From Neurospora tetrasperma FGSC 2508 (taxonomy: Eukaryota > Ascomycota > Sordariomycetes > Sordariales > Sordariaceae): 64,000 nt of DNA. Positions 10,961-23,222 of the stretch are shown here, piece after piece (the first letter of the stretch is position 1; the number at the start of each line of letters is the position of its first letter). Location: assembly GCF_000213175.1 (NCBI RefSeq), contig NW_009799099.1, forward strand, positions 1,558,015 through 1,622,014. The letters are read 5' to 3'. The translations under genes and the position numbers were made by a program. The notes beneath the pieces are model-generated. The model was not told where the DNA came from and ran no database searches. It saw only the letters and a program-made list of their open reading frames with translations.

Positions 10961-12459
10961 GTAAATGATTTGTGCTCAAGCTCCAGCATCAAATTGACTG
11001 CCTGCCATCTAAAGCTCAAACTTTCCCCGTGAGAAAGCTGCAAGATAAGCGGCGTCGAAAATCTGGACTCGAGACTGGATTCCTGTCGCTTTCATGGGAG
11101 TTCTCAAGAAGACCTGGCTAGTCCCCTGGATGATGCTGTCACACACTATGGTGAGATGGGTAAGTAGGTACTGTAAAAACCCGTGGGCCGGGTTACTGAC
11201 AATCGCTGATCACACAGTGTCCTGGACAAAGTCATAAGCTTTGCCTATGGTGGTTCGTGCTCGGTACCTGACAAGGGGATTTGACTTTGACTTGCAGCCA
11301 CAGCATCACCGGTGATTTAAACCGTGGCGGAGCCGGATTCCGAGTGAGCGAGTTCCCTCCAGTTCAATTCGCCAGTCATATCTTTCCATGCCCCCAGCTC
11401 TAGATTTCCTGAAGAGAAGAAGAAGAAAAAAAAGAAAAACAAAAAAAAAAAGAAAAACAAAAACAAAGCCCCGATGGTGCCAAGACAGACGGCAAGTTTT
11501 CATCCCAAGATCGAACCGCCTAGACGAAACCAAGGGATGTCGCTGAATGCTGCACAACAGGACGTTGTTCTGGAGAAGTTGAAGTTGAGTTGCTCGCGCG
11601 GATCGGGACCCGCATCCCCGCCATCCCCACAAATTGGAATGCCGTGGGGCTCTCGACCCCTTGTCGCTCACAGGTGCCGACTGTACCGCACATGGTCTGA
11701 ATTCCAAGGAAGCAGCCACAGTGCAGGCAGCAAGTAAATACATGCGAATTAAACAAACATCGTGCCTCACTTGAATTGCTGTTGTCGCTTCGATATCGAA
11801 CGCGCTTTCGACTGTGACGTTGAAATTCAAGTCCACAGAAAGGATGTCCTCCTGGGTGTTGATGAAGGACCGCGCATCAAACGATAACCGGCACGGCATT
11901 CATACCCCGGAAGTAACGACGTTCGTTACTTGAACTTGAAACCCTCTACCGTGGCAGCCCCTATAGCTGCATTATCCAAGTACTGCATAAGCACCAAAGC
12001 ATTTCCTCTTACCGCATACCAAGGTTTTGTCACGAAATCCCGTCTCCCACCAAAAGCCAGGTCACTGATCTGCATACATTCCAGTTAGTGCATTACTCGC
12101 GGCTGTTCCCCATTGTCTGGATAACATGCAGTTTCAGGGGATTTTACTGTACGCAGTACATGGCCCGGTGCCCCGCACGTAATGAGACTCCTTCTCCTAA
12201 CAACATCACACCAAGCAACCGCACTGAGCTGTTAGTACATTCACAGCAACAAAACCAAGACCATCATCAACCAACCCAAACAAACAACAAAAAGTGTATC
12301 AGAACCTCACAACCTCACTCACGACATTGACCTTTTTGCTCCGCAAACTCCAACTCTCCAACAACACCAATAACACGACCCCACCACTCAATCACCACCA
12401 CACTCTCCAAATCTACGCGGACTCTTCAGCTCACGGACATACCGAAAAGAGGAAAAAAA

Positions 12460-13055
12460 ATGGACAGCAAATCTTCCACCCCCCGCATCACCTGCGCCTA
12501 TCTCAGCCAGTATGTCGGCAAGCTCGTGACGGTCGTAGGCAAAGTTGTCCAGCTACGCGGCGAGGAGGCGACTATTGATGCTGATGGGACCATTCATGCA
12601 TTTTTGAACCGCGTACGTCCGGATTCTCGCCCTTTTTTCATTGGTGCCACCAAACTTCAAGAATAAGAGACGAAACGAAGGCTGTTAAAGAGTCATGATG
12701 GATTGGATAGTGTCCCGTGATGACTAACCAAAACATGTCGAAAATTACAGGAAGCACACCTCTCAGCAAACAACGGCGTCCAACTCATCGGCAAGGTCAA
12801 CCCGGATCTTTCCATCAAAGTGCTTAGCTCCGTTGATTTGGGGCAGGGTGTTGGTGAGTTTCTTCCCCATCGCCCCCCCCTCCTCCTCTCTTGTGTCCAT
12901 CCCTCATCATCCATCCTCCTCCCTTGATCGCTATACCTCTATCTATACCATTGTAGATATTACGTGTGCTTACGCATGGAACAGACTACAACCTAGCAAA
13001 CGCTGTCGTGGAAGTCACTCATCGTTACAAGCCCCTCTTTGTGTACGAGAATTAA
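12460..13055 (+). CDS. rfa3: Replication protein A small subunit (RPA14, Rfa3)
   Basis: Three exons, 12460-12612, 12751-12853 and 12985-13055, make 108 aa, the normal length of fungal Rfa3. Exon 1 reads ITCAYLSQYVGKLVTVVGKV, the first strands of an OB fold. Exon 2 contains QLIGKVNPDLSIKVLSSVDL and exon 3 AVVEVTHRYKPLF, which match the conserved core and C-terminal strand of the RPA3 family. Splice sites are GTACGT/TTACAG (phase 0) and GTGAGT/AACAG (phase 1). Rfa3 forms the trimerisation core of the single-strand DNA-binding RPA complex used in replication and repair. A run of adenines sits before the ATG. The gene converges on the Ams2/Spt21 gene. Confidence 0.92.
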
Positions 13056-13905
13056 GGTGAGAGGGCGCGAGGAAACCACTACACCCAGAGAAGGAGGAAA
13101 AAGAAGAGGCAAAATAATACCCAACTATAACAAATGGAACCAAAATTTCTCAGAAACCTTCATCCGAGTTATACTTCGATATTCGTCACCAAATGTCGAA
13201 ATAGTCCAAGCGTTGCGACCGCAGGCGCCACGCACACGCAAGACGCGGCGGCACTGCGGGGAAACGAACATGCCAACCAACTTAGTATTATCATGCCTGC
13301 TTCGACATGGCGGCGGCAATATCTATTTTCTTGCAGGAGCAGCTCCGCGGAAATAGAGAGCAAATGTGGAGAAGGAATTCGATATGCGACAGTCTCAACT
13401 GCTATATAATTGTGATGTAATTCAGTTGTGCTCTGGGTACGAGACTCGGACTGCAGACTGCATAGGAACAGATGGCAGACAGCAAAAAGCAAGACGAGGC
13501 AAAACAAAAAGGTGAAAATAAAAGTGAGAAAAACGCTTTGGTATCCCATATCCCAGCCCATCCCAATCAGTATTGCGCCCGAAACACCCATTTCACTTTC
13601 CCCTCTTCACGAATGCGGCGAGTCGCGCGTAGCGTACAAGAATAATCATCCCACTTTTCGTTGAGGGTATATCGTGGTGACCTTTTGTTTGTTTTTTTGC
13701 GCCCACGCTGCGAAACATGGATTTCCTTCTCTCCCAATCTGGAATCAGACCATAACCGTGCCCATTCACTGCAACATCATTCATATCTCAATCACACGAG
13801 TTGCGAGATCTGCGGATGGATCTCGCAGATTATCGAGATCCAAGCTCAAATGTTCTCCCAGGGGGGCTCCGGCCCCTGCTCCGACTGCGACTGATCATTG
13901 AGGCC
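13056..13905. other. Convergent 3' region between RFA3 and the Ams2/Spt21 gene
   Basis: Both flanking genes end here, so these 850 bp should hold two 3' untranslated regions and polyadenylation sites. No gene of its own is seen. Confidence 0.5.
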
Positions 13906-16900
13906 CTAACTCAGCTCATCCACATCAGCAGCGGCATTCCTCTCCGCCTCACACCCTCCTCCTCCGCTCGTAGCCGTAGTCTCCACCCACAAGCTTTCGA
14001 TGCTCAACGACGCCTCGAAGCTCAAATTGCCATTGCCACCATCTCCATGGTGATGACCCCTCATCATAGGCGGGGAGCTAGCCATGACCATATCGGTACC
14101 CATGAAATTGCCAAAGTCCAAAGCACCCGCGCCCTCCACGAGTTGCTGCACGCTGTCGCTATCATAGTGCTGCATATTAACGTCCAGAAGCCCGTGCGAT
14201 GACGAGTTGGCGGTGAACTGGTCAGCTTCACTCAACAGTTGGTTCAGCGAGCCCCAAGCCTCAAAGTCGTGGGTTGGAGACGAGGTAGGCACGTGCAGGC
14301 TGTCGTCAAGCGCAAAGCGTGCGTGGCGGGGGCTTCGCCGCTTGGACGCGCTAACGAGAATGCCTCCGTTGCTACCGGAGACAGTACGCGTACCGCGCGG
14401 AGTCTTGGTGGGGGTTCGTTGGGTTTGCGTAAAGAGCTGACTGGGCGACTTCTGCGCCGACCGGACGGTACGGATGGACCGAGATATACTCCTAGTAATG
14501 GGCCGGTGATTCGGAGTTGGCCGGGTAGGCGTCTTGAAGATACCCGAAGAGGGGTTCTTCGGGGGTGGTGTTGACGGCCTGACGACTGGACTGCCGAAAA
14601 GTTCTTGGTCAAGCTCGTCCTGGTCCGCAAGGACAGGGGTATTGGGGCGCCTTGCCGGCTGGTGACCGATGTTTTCCTTGCCCATGGCAGCAGACTTCGG
14701 GTCTTGCGACGCAGTGGTAGCATTGACGGCGTTACCTATGAGCTCCCCAAGGACTTTTGGCGCTCCCTCCTTCCTAGGTGAGGGGAAGAGAAGCCTTCTA
14801 GTAGTGCCAAGATCATCCTCTACTGCGATGGGGCTGTCCGCCGTTCCACTGCCCCTAGAGTGAGTTGACCCGAGCCCACGTCGCTTTGGGGAGCTACGCG
14901 AGTTTAAAATCATCTGATGCAATGATTGATTGTTGTTGTTGTTGTTGTTGCTGTCCTCCATTGCGGCCACGTTCTGGTGCGTCGGTTGAGTCATATTTTG
15001 ATGTTGCGCTTCTTCCGGTGATTCCTGATCGGCCGGTCCGATTGGATCAGTCGTGAAATATGCCTCCGATGTTGGGTTTGTCTGGGTGTCATTCTTTCGC
15101 TTTTTGTTGCGCGAGTTTTTCTTCTTTCGGGGCTGATTAAGTCGGGCGGCATCCTTGTCCCACCTGTCCTGTGGCCTATGAACTTTGAATTTGGCGAGCC
15201 AGATACCGCATGGGTTACAGAGGAGAGTTTCCTTCCAAATTTTCTTGTCGTCCGTGGGCCCGAGATTTTTCTTCACCAATTGGTACATAATGGTTTGTCC
15301 ATCAGCATCCTTCTCGAGGATATCGATCGTAGTCACAAATCCAGGTTTATCGGAAAACTCGTAAAGACCAGGAACTCCTCGATGATCTTGCGTCCAAATC
15401 TTCCGCCAGGTAGGAGTTTCTATGGCGCCACAATTGTTGCAAAATGGCGGTGACTCTCCTCTTTGAATAGCCTCCTCCAGTTTCTCCTTAATTGACTGCT
15501 TCTTCACCATATTTTTGTTATAGCGAGGCGGTTCTTCGGGCTCGCTAGGTTCCTGTGGGGCAGGTGCACGAGCCCGAGCAGAGGCTTCAGATTGTACTGC
15601 TCGGGATGACGTTCCAGTAGATCCCACAACGGGGTCGCTGGCCGGGACAGAGCTGTTCGAGACGGGCTTTGACGCTGGTTGGGCTGCTTTGCTCTGAACA
15701 GGTTCGGGTCGTTCAGGAATGGGCATCACAGTGGTAGCAGGGACAGGAGCTTGTGGCTGAGCTGATGTGTTTCCCGCGTTCTGGGTCTCGAGTTGTTGCG
15801 GAGGGTTGAACGGCGGCCGATGTTGAGTTTGAGAGCTTTGCATAACTGCCTGTGAGGTTTGGGAAGCAGTCCCTTCTTGAGGAGCTTCGCCATCTTGCTG
15901 ATCATTAGGTTGTCGCGATAGGGAATCGTGATCGGACAGTGAAGGGTTTGGGGCTGTATTCGACCTCTTGAATGGACGATCCGCGTTCTTTTTCGGTATG
16001 GGTGGGACTGATGTGGCGTGTGCGACTCTGTTCAGCGCCTTCGTCTTTCCAGCAGGGTTGAAGATGCTCTTTGTGGGCAAAAGCTCCTTTGGTCCGGGAT
16101 TGACTTCTTGGAAGGGGAAGTTGATACCCTGTCGATGGGCGTGGCTCCCCTTTCGTGCATTTGGTTTGCTGACTTGAGGTACCGGAGGGCTCATCACCGT
16201 TCGATCTTGAGGCTGACCGGGTAGCTCTTGGCCGTGGTCTTGAGGAGCATCTTGTAATAGCTCATCCTCGTCGAAGATGTCGTCGAAGCCGCCGCTCATG
16301 AAGCCAGAGTCGACTTGTGGCATAGGAACGGGCATAGGCGGGAGAACTGGGCTTGAAACATAAGGACTTGAGTGCATGTAAGCACTAGTCCTGGGAACCG
16401 GAGGGGATGATGCAATGTCGGCGGGACTATCTTCAGGCACGTAGCCTTGATCTGGTGACTGGCCGATGGAGTCGGTGGGTGACCGGGCATCGTGGCTTAT
16501 ACTCCTTTGCATGGTTTGTTGACCGAAGCGCGACTGGTACATGCTGCTCTCTGCATCACCCGCAAAGTCAGACTTCATTTTATTCTCGAAGATGAGCCTT
16601 CTCTGTTGTCGCTGTAACATTGACCCGTCTGGAACAGGGGTAGGAGCCCGAGGCACGTCCTGAACATGACTCCCCGAAGAGGGATTACCACCAGCTCCAA
16701 CAGGCCTCATGTTACGCAGAGAACCGGATGTACTGGCCGCAACTCTCAATGACTCTGGGGCTGAACCAAATGGCGCACTACTAGTGAATTCGGCACTGGT
16801 AACCTTGGCTCTCTTCTTTTGCGGGCCATCATCACCATCAGTCGCTTCCTCGGCGGCTGACGTATTGCCTGCTTCGAGAGGCTTTTTGCGCGGTCGGCCT

Positions 16901-17947
16901 CGTGGTCTGCCAGTAGGAGCTCTAGTACGGGACGCTCTACTAGAAGGTCTCGAGGTGGAACGCGCCGACTGGGTGATGGGGATCTCGACAGACTGGCTGG
17001 GAGCCGGGGATGAGGCGCTTTCGCCAGTAGGAGCTGGCCGTGGAGGAACAGGCTGGACGGGCGGCATGCTGTTGACCACGGGACCGGTATGTTGTGGCTG
17101 AGAACCGTTTGGTGGTATGCTGGCTGGCCGAGTTGGTTGTGGAGACGGATCACTCATATAACGACCATCACCGTTGAGATTGACGTTCAGCGGAGCGGTA
17201 GACATGGCGGGCGAGTGCATAGAAGCCATATTGGCCGAGTTCCCTAGGCCCGGGTTGGACTGTATGAATGAGGCCCACTCAGATGTGGTGATGTCTGTAG
17301 GCTGTATAGGGTCGGACCTGAGCATATTATTAAGGTTGTTATCCATGTCAGGAAATTCAAGTCGCTGCATCTTGGCAACAGCTGTGAGCTTCATCTTGAC
17401 CTCCAGGGTCTCGCGGCTTCCATTGCTAAACACGGGCAACAAAGTCCGAGTTACCCGTCCCGTCACCAGTTGCGGTTGTTGATGCCGTTGGCTGTTGTGA
17501 TCGGTCGCTAACTCCAGGCCCCACGACAACATGCCTTGCCCGACCAGGGGCGTATCCGGCTCTGAATAGTCGACAGCATAAACAGTGTAATCGTTCTCTT
17601 GTTGGTTTACAATCTCGGGGCTGCATTGCGCAATAGCCTGAAGACATGTTCGGAGGTCCACGACGCCGATTGTAGTCCTCTCGTCGACTGGTAATATTTG
17701 AATTTGGAGAATGTGAGCCCACCGGGCCAAGCACGACACCTGGCCGTCTCGATCGAAGGTATACAGCACCTTTACTATACATCAGGCTGGGTTAGAGCGC
17801 ACAGATCGGCGGACAGGTTCTCAGGGTGCACTCACAGCCCATGGGCCTGACCTGCATGGCCAATTCATCTCCCTCCATTGGCTGGGCAGCCTGGTGATAG
17901 TGAGGGTGTGGTGAGGGCGCAGACCACATGTTGTTTGGGGTAGCCAT
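13906..17947 (-). CDS. Ams2/Spt21-type GATA zinc-finger regulator
   Basis: Two exons, 17947-17836 and 17774-13906, joined in phase 1 (GTGAGT donor, TATAG acceptor, 61 bp intron), giving 1326 aa. The frame runs further upstream only from a TTG, so the ATG at 17947 (context ACAATGG) is the start. Residues about 38-130 (YTFDRDGQ..CLARW..TTIGVVDLRTCLQAI..YTVYAVDYSE..PLVGQG) match the N-terminal domain shared by Spt21 and Ams2, regulators of histone gene transcription in yeasts. At about residue 816 starts a GATA-like finger CNNCGAIETPTWRK..LLCNPCGIW whose two cysteine pairs are 70 residues apart, followed by a basic tail rich in Lys/Arg. Two AT-hook-like GRPRGRPRK motifs lie before it. The rest is disordered, with Pro, Ser and Gln/Asn runs. 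Likely a nuclear regulator of histone genes or centromere chromatin; target genes in this organism are inferred only. Confidence 0.85.
14931..14951. repeat. (TTG)n microsatellite inside the Ams2/Spt21 gene
   Basis: About seven TTG/GTT units encode a run of seven asparagines on the minus strand. It is in frame and changes only the length of a disordered part of the protein. Confidence 0.8.
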
Positions 17948-20637
17948 TGTGACGTCCTTCACGCCGCGGTGCCCCTGCACGCAACCGGGGGAAGCGACGA
18001 CAATGGGTATAGAGGTCGAGGCAGGGTTTTGTCGTGGTTGTGTTGCGTTTGTCGGTTGTTGTTGTGGAGGAGGAGGAGGAGGAGGAGGAGGTGGTGGTGG
18101 TGGTGGTGGTGGTTGTGGTGGTTGTGGTTGAGGGAAAGGTGGACCTTGTCGTAATTCGTGAACGGGGAGAGGGAGGGTCAAAGGGTCCCGTCACCACCTA
18201 GCCTGACGTCGAGTGGACCTAATGCCCAAATCGAGGCTGACAGAGTGTCGGGTTGGTAGATGGATGTGTGTAGAGTGGAAGTGAACCAAGAGGGGAATGG
18301 CAGATGGGAGCGCGTTCCGCTCGGTCCTGTCGCGTAAATGGGTGGAGCCGCGACACGATGAAATCTAGAGGTACAGTATGTACATAGGTTCCTGCCGGGA
18401 CGAATGCGAGTTTGGCGTTGGCGTGCGTGTTCTGGCGTCTGGCGTCAAGGGCACCCAACTTAACCGTTCATGCAGGGTGCGCTGCGTAGAGTGTCAGCAT
18501 GCAGCCAGACCATCACCTGGGTGGAAGATAATTGTATGCTTCGTTGCTTCCGACTCTCTACAACTCTTGCCCGCAAGTTCGAGATTCCGTCGGACGTCGT
18601 AAAGTGCAGGTAATGGAGAGTTCAGACTGTTCCAAGTGGCAGAGTGGGAAGCTCGAGGTTAATGGGCTGGTGGAACTGACGCGATGTGGGGTGCGCTGGC
18701 GCCTTGGCGGTTCGCTCGTTCTTAATGACCACACCAGCTTAACACGCTGGGGCACGTGCACTGGCGTGTGTAACTGTTAAAGTGGCACGCACGTACCTTT
18801 CTGTGCAGTGTGCCTGACGGAAGCAGGAAGCTGTTTGGCGGAGGATCCCGTCCAGCACTGACGAAAGACAACGAAAACAGGCGGCCAACGAACAGCCAGA
18901 AATCGGTCAGCTTTTTCAACTGCAACGAACCAGGCGAAGTCTGGAAAGCCCCCGGTTGTGTCTCGGTTGCGAAGCAAAAAGCAGGGAAAAAAGAGGAACT
19001 TTGCAGTGCGAATCTGGGGGGGACTCGCGGGATACCTAGCTCCTCTTTATACTTGCGCCCAAAAGTGAGGTGCCCCCCTCCCCCCCGGCTTGACCATTGT
19101 ACATTACCTCCAATTGCGCAACACTCACGCCGTTTTCACCCGCCCGCCCACTTCCTCATCTTCGCATTTCCCGACGCTCTTTTGCAATCCCGTACGTTCT
19201 TGTCACAAGTGTCCTCCAACTTATGGTGTTTTCCGTGTTCCTTTCCAGCACCACACCCCGTCCACACAACTGAACAAAACAAGAACGGAACACACCGAGC
19301 TCCATTTCTCGTTCTCACCACAACCACTTTCATCACTCCTCCGCCCATGATGCATCATCTTACACAAACAAATACTCCTGACCTACAAGCCTTACATATA
19401 TTGTCATTGATGCCAAAAAATGGTTTTCGCGATTGTCCAAAAAGGGGGTCCGTCAATCCACAATGCACCCACTGCAACTCCGCCAGAAATCCCTTCGTCG
19501 GCCGGGGAACGGGCGGTGGGGATAAACGACTGGACGGTCTCAGCCACCTGATGAGTAAGGGAGTGAACTTGAGCAACTCCCCCACCATAAGAAACACCAA
19601 AACAGTGGTTCGCCTGCTACTAATGGAGTATTTGACGGCTCAACCCGAAATGAAATGGCATACAGATGGACTCACCTCACTTCACCTGGACTATAGACTA
19701 TGGTAGATCATGCCTCCAGAGGAAAGTAGTCGAGGCAACTTGGGAGGAAAAGGTACATGCTTTGAAGAATCCAGACAGGCCCACTTCACTAACACGAGCC
19801 GAAGATCCAATGAGATGACGCATAAACAAACAATTTATCCCAAACCGGCAATTCGTACAACTGCCGGAGGCACCTGCACGCCGCCCGCATTGCCGTCGTC
19901 GTCGTCGTCGTTATTACAAATATTGCTTCACGCAAGCCGAGTCAAGTCAAGTACAAATTATACCTGGCTTGCTAGTAAAAACCGCGTTCCCATTTCACTC
20001 GTCATGACCTACAATTGACCTGTTCGGAGCGCAGAATGATCTGATCAAAAACAACCACCATCACAGCAGAATGGTTTCCCAATTATGATGCTCCCTGTGT
20101 TGCGGCAGGCAAGGATTCTCATCGACCAACAGAGGAAGTTGGCAATGACAAGTCTGATTTTGAGCTTCAATTGACTAGGCAGATTTTGGCTTGCTTGTGT
20201 CCGGCTTGACAATCTTAACTTGTGTGCACTGCTAGTCACCATCACCGACTTCGTCTTCGTCGGCGGTCGTAGTTGAACAGAAATCCGTGTCGCGCTTCAA
20301 TTGCGTTTTTCTACCCTGGGGAATGGATAGAAATAAGACGAATGAGTTCAGTACAATATGCTCATATTGAGTGCGTCGTCACATTCATCAGTTCAACTTT
20401 GTCGTCTTCATGCCATGCATTTTCACAGAAATGGATGCTAGTAGTGCAGAACAAACTTGCAATCCCTTGACAGAATCACGTCTTCTTCGCACATCTCTGG
20501 GATACCTTCAAAGTGCAAAAAGAGAGGCGGTCTGTCACAGAATGCACACTCAGCAGGAGGTGCTTTGATAAGGAAGCATTTCGCGGCTAAGAATATGTAC
20601 CACGTTGAGTTTCCCAATTGCTTCCTGTGGTTACTTG
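17948..20637. other. Upstream region of the Ams2/Spt21 gene up to the assembly gap, no gene recognised
   Basis: About 2.7 kb without a convincing gene. The left part is the promoter and leader of the Ams2/Spt21 gene. The longest frame (18810-19706, plus) is 298 codons but compositionally erratic and without a domain. A (GTC)n run lies near 19897-19911. A gene may be partly hidden by the gap at 20638. Confidence 0.45.
18066..18113. repeat. (GGA)n(GGT)n microsatellite in the leader of the Ams2/Spt21 gene
   Basis: About eight GGA units are followed by about seven GGT units. On the minus strand it would encode polyproline in frame with the downstream gene, but no ATG exists upstream of it in that frame, so it is most likely a CA/CT-rich leader or promoter tract. 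Confidence 0.8.
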
Positions 20638-21633
20638 NNNNNNNNNNNNNNNNNNNNNNNNNNNNNNNNNNNNNNNNNNNNNNNNNNNNNNNNNNNNNNN
20701 NNNNNNNNNNNNNNNNNNNNNNNNNNNNNNNNNNNNNNNNNNNNNNNNNNNNNNNNNNNNNNNNNNNNNNNNNNNNNNNNNNNNNNNNNNNNNNNNNNNN
20801 NNNNNNNNNNNNNNNNNNNNNNNNNNNNNNNNNNNNNNNNNNNNNNNNNNNNNNNNNNNNNNNNNNNNNNNNNNNNNNNNNNNNNNNNNNNNNNNNNNNN
20901 NNNNNNNNNNNNNNNNNNNNNNNNNNNNNNNNNNNNNNNNNNNNNNNNNNNNNNNNNNNNNNNNNNNNNNNNNNNNNNNNNNNNNNNNNNNNNNNNNNNN
21001 NNNNNNNNNNNNNNNNNNNNNNNNNNNNNNNNNNNNNNNNNNNNNNNNNNNNNNNNNNNNNNNNNNNNNNNNNNNNNNNNNNNNNNNNNNNNNNNNNNNN
21101 NNNNNNNNNNNNNNNNNNNNNNNNNNNNNNNNNNNNNNNNNNNNNNNNNNNNNNNNNNNNNNNNNNNNNNNNNNNNNNNNNNNNNNNNNNNNNNNNNNNN
21201 NNNNNNNNNNNNNNNNNNNNNNNNNNNNNNNNNNNNNNNNNNNNNNNNNNNNNNNNNNNNNNNNNNNNNNNNNNNNNNNNNNNNNNNNNNNNNNNNNNNN
21301 NNNNNNNNNNNNNNNNNNNNNNNNNNNNNNNNNNNNNNNNNNNNNNNNNNNNNNNNNNNNNNNNNNNNNNNNNNNNNNNNNNNNNNNNNNNNNNNNNNNN
21401 NNNNNNNNNNNNNNNNNNNNNNNNNNNNNNNNNNNNNNNNNNNNNNNNNNNNNNNNNNNNNNNNNNNNNNNNNNNNNNNNNNNNNNNNNNNNNNNNNNNN
21501 NNNNNNNNNNNNNNNNNNNNNNNNNNNNNNNNNNNNNNNNNNNNNNNNNNNNNNNNNNNNNNNNNNNNNNNNNNNNNNNNNNNNNNNNNNNNNNNNNNNN
21601 NNNNNNNNNNNNNNNNNNNNNNNNNNNNNNNNN
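20638..21633. other. Assembly gap (996 N)
   Basis: Run of undetermined bases; frames drawn across it are meaningless. Sequence on either side does not visibly belong to one gene. Confidence 0.99.
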
Positions 21634-22232
21634 GTCAGAACATGGCCTGGTTAAGTAGCGAAGTGACACCCGACGGCCGCGAGATGAACACCATACCTGC
21701 GGCTCCCTCCACTTCCCTTCTGCAACCAACAAGCACCCCCATCATAAAGCTCAAAAATCAAGAAAGAGAGAGACTATGGACATTTGAATAATCTCAAACA
21801 ATTCTAGAACTTGGAGACAAAAAAGCAGAAGGCTCAGTTGCCTAGGAGTGAGTCTTGGTGCGACGATTGACCACGTTGCCGGTGTCAACCTACGACCTAA
21901 GACTGTACCTCGAGTATCGCGCACCCGGCGATGTGCTCACCAAAGGGAACCACTCGACCACTTGACCACTGGGCCCCCGCTGTGGTATTGATGCCGGTAA
22001 GGGGTCTTATATGGTCCATTCTTGAGCATGTCATCCGATATTTGGGAGGGCGTCATTGAAAGCAGACAACAGCGTCTCAGGCGTCACTATCAGATAGCTC
22101 GGACGACCTACAGTCGAGGGGATGGGACATCTCGATTACGATTATAGGTTATTAGGTAAGTTACAGCCAACTTCAGTCGTCTTATTCACTCCCCCGCGTC
22201 CAGCCAGAGCCTCCCCCAAAGCATGAGTCAAA
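21634..22232. other. Intergenic right of the gap, with tRNA-promoter-like boxes
   Basis: No protein gene is seen. On the minus strand, 21968-21958 and 21960-21950 both fit the RNA polymerase III A box (TGGTCAAGTGG and TGGTCGAGTGG), and a TCGAG core resembling a weak B box follows about 40 bp later (around 21912). No tRNA cloverleaf can be folded, so this may be a decayed tRNA or a tRNA-derived SINE fragment. Confidence 0.35.
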
Positions 22233-23222
22233 TCAAAGTGCAAACAACATGGCAGCCACCAAGACAAGACCAAACGCATGCATCCTATTGTGGGAAGCTG
22301 AGGAATGCGCATCCGGGCAACCAGTCTCCATGATCATGGGATAGAAAGTGGGAGTCGGCGGGATTTCAGTCGAAGTTGCAGTCGCAGCTCTGTCTTGAGC
22401 TTCATGAATAACTGGTACCTCAATGGTCTCGGGCTCTTCTAAGCTTGCAGAAGCCTCAGAGCTTCTGTCATCGAACAAGGGTGCCTGCGCGCCTTCAGAC
22501 AGGTTCGAAGCGGCAGGTAGTGTCGCATAGGTAGTCTTCTCGGCAGATGAAGGCTTCTTGACGGAATCCAAAGGTGTAAGGAAGGTGGTCCATGCAACCG
22601 CGTCAAGCTGAGTGTTCTCCATCGTGTCGCCGAGACTGAATCTTTCGGGGTTCAGTGCTGCTATCTGCAGATCGAGCTCATCCTGCGGGCTGATGTTGCT
22701 GCTATCGAGGAGGAATGTGAAAACGTCGCCGTACTCTAAACTTTGAAGATTTGACGGACTCCACGCAAAGACTGGCTTGTTGTCTTCATTGTGCAGCTCA
22801 TAGACCCGATAAAACCCTTGGGATGTCTCAAATTTTGTCGGAACAGCAGATGGCTTCAGGCCGGTTTGAAGCCACAGGAGGTTGGAGTCCACGCCGTCGA
22901 CAATGGTGTCGTAGGGCTGGATGGTGATCACAGTGTAGGAGGATCCGGACAGAGGCTGAAATGTGCCCAGTCTTGGGGGTTGACTGGTGACTGTTGGGAG
23001 ACGGGAAGTCAGTTATCATATCCTCAGCAGCAAGAGAACATGTTGCTTTCGACATGACTTACGGGTCACATTGATGTCATGAGGAACTACCTTGTCCCCA
23101 AAGTGCATGACGAGAGGGCCGAAAGGGTCTGGAATCGAAAACCACGAGGACTTGTGAAGTGGGCTGGCCATCGAGACCGCAGCAGTTGCCACAAGAGCAG
23201 TCAGGGTGCGTAGAAGAACCAT
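22233..23222 (-). CDS. Predicted secreted, GPI-anchored protein of unknown function
   Basis: Two exons, 23222-23063 and 22990-22233, phase 1 (GTAAGT donor, CAACAG acceptor, 72 bp intron), 305 aa. The N-terminus MVLLRTLTALVATAAVSMAS is a clear signal peptide with a likely cut after the AVSMA region. N-glycosylation sequons NVT, NIS and NLS are present. The middle (residues about 60-180) looks like a compact beta-rich domain; the stretch after about 190 is Ser/Thr/Pro/Glu-rich. The C-terminus ends in a short hydrophobic tail (AFGLVLVAAMLFAL) behind small residues and a few polar ones, the layout of a GPI-anchor signal. I do not recognise the family. It is probably a cell-surface or wall protein. 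Confidence 0.75.

Larger units (their letters stand above)
8023..12459. other. Gene-poor region between bZIP gene and RFA3 (4.4 kb)
   Basis: No convincing gene. The right side should hold the RFA3 promoter and the left side the bZIP leader. Longest frames (8328-8918 minus, 8893-9411 plus, 11306-11899 minus) have no recognisable domain. The first part of the last one (minus strand 11899 to about 11770) reads somewhat protein-like and ends at a GTGAGG donor-like site, so a broken or unrecognised gene there cannot be excluded. A pyrimidine tract and a short tandem repeat are listed separately. Confidence 0.45.

Noticed and set aside
17948-18181. N-terminal extension of the Ams2/Spt21 protein with a polyproline run
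   Set aside because: The frame is open but begins only with TTG; the ATG at 17947 has good context and starts the protein-like region.
18810-19706. 298-codon plus-strand open frame
   Set aside because: No domain, erratic composition that changes along its length, no splice partners and no good start context; most likely a chance frame in the Ams2/Spt21 upstream region.
20457-21791. Long frames spanning the N run
   Set aside because: They exist only because undetermined bases contain no stops.
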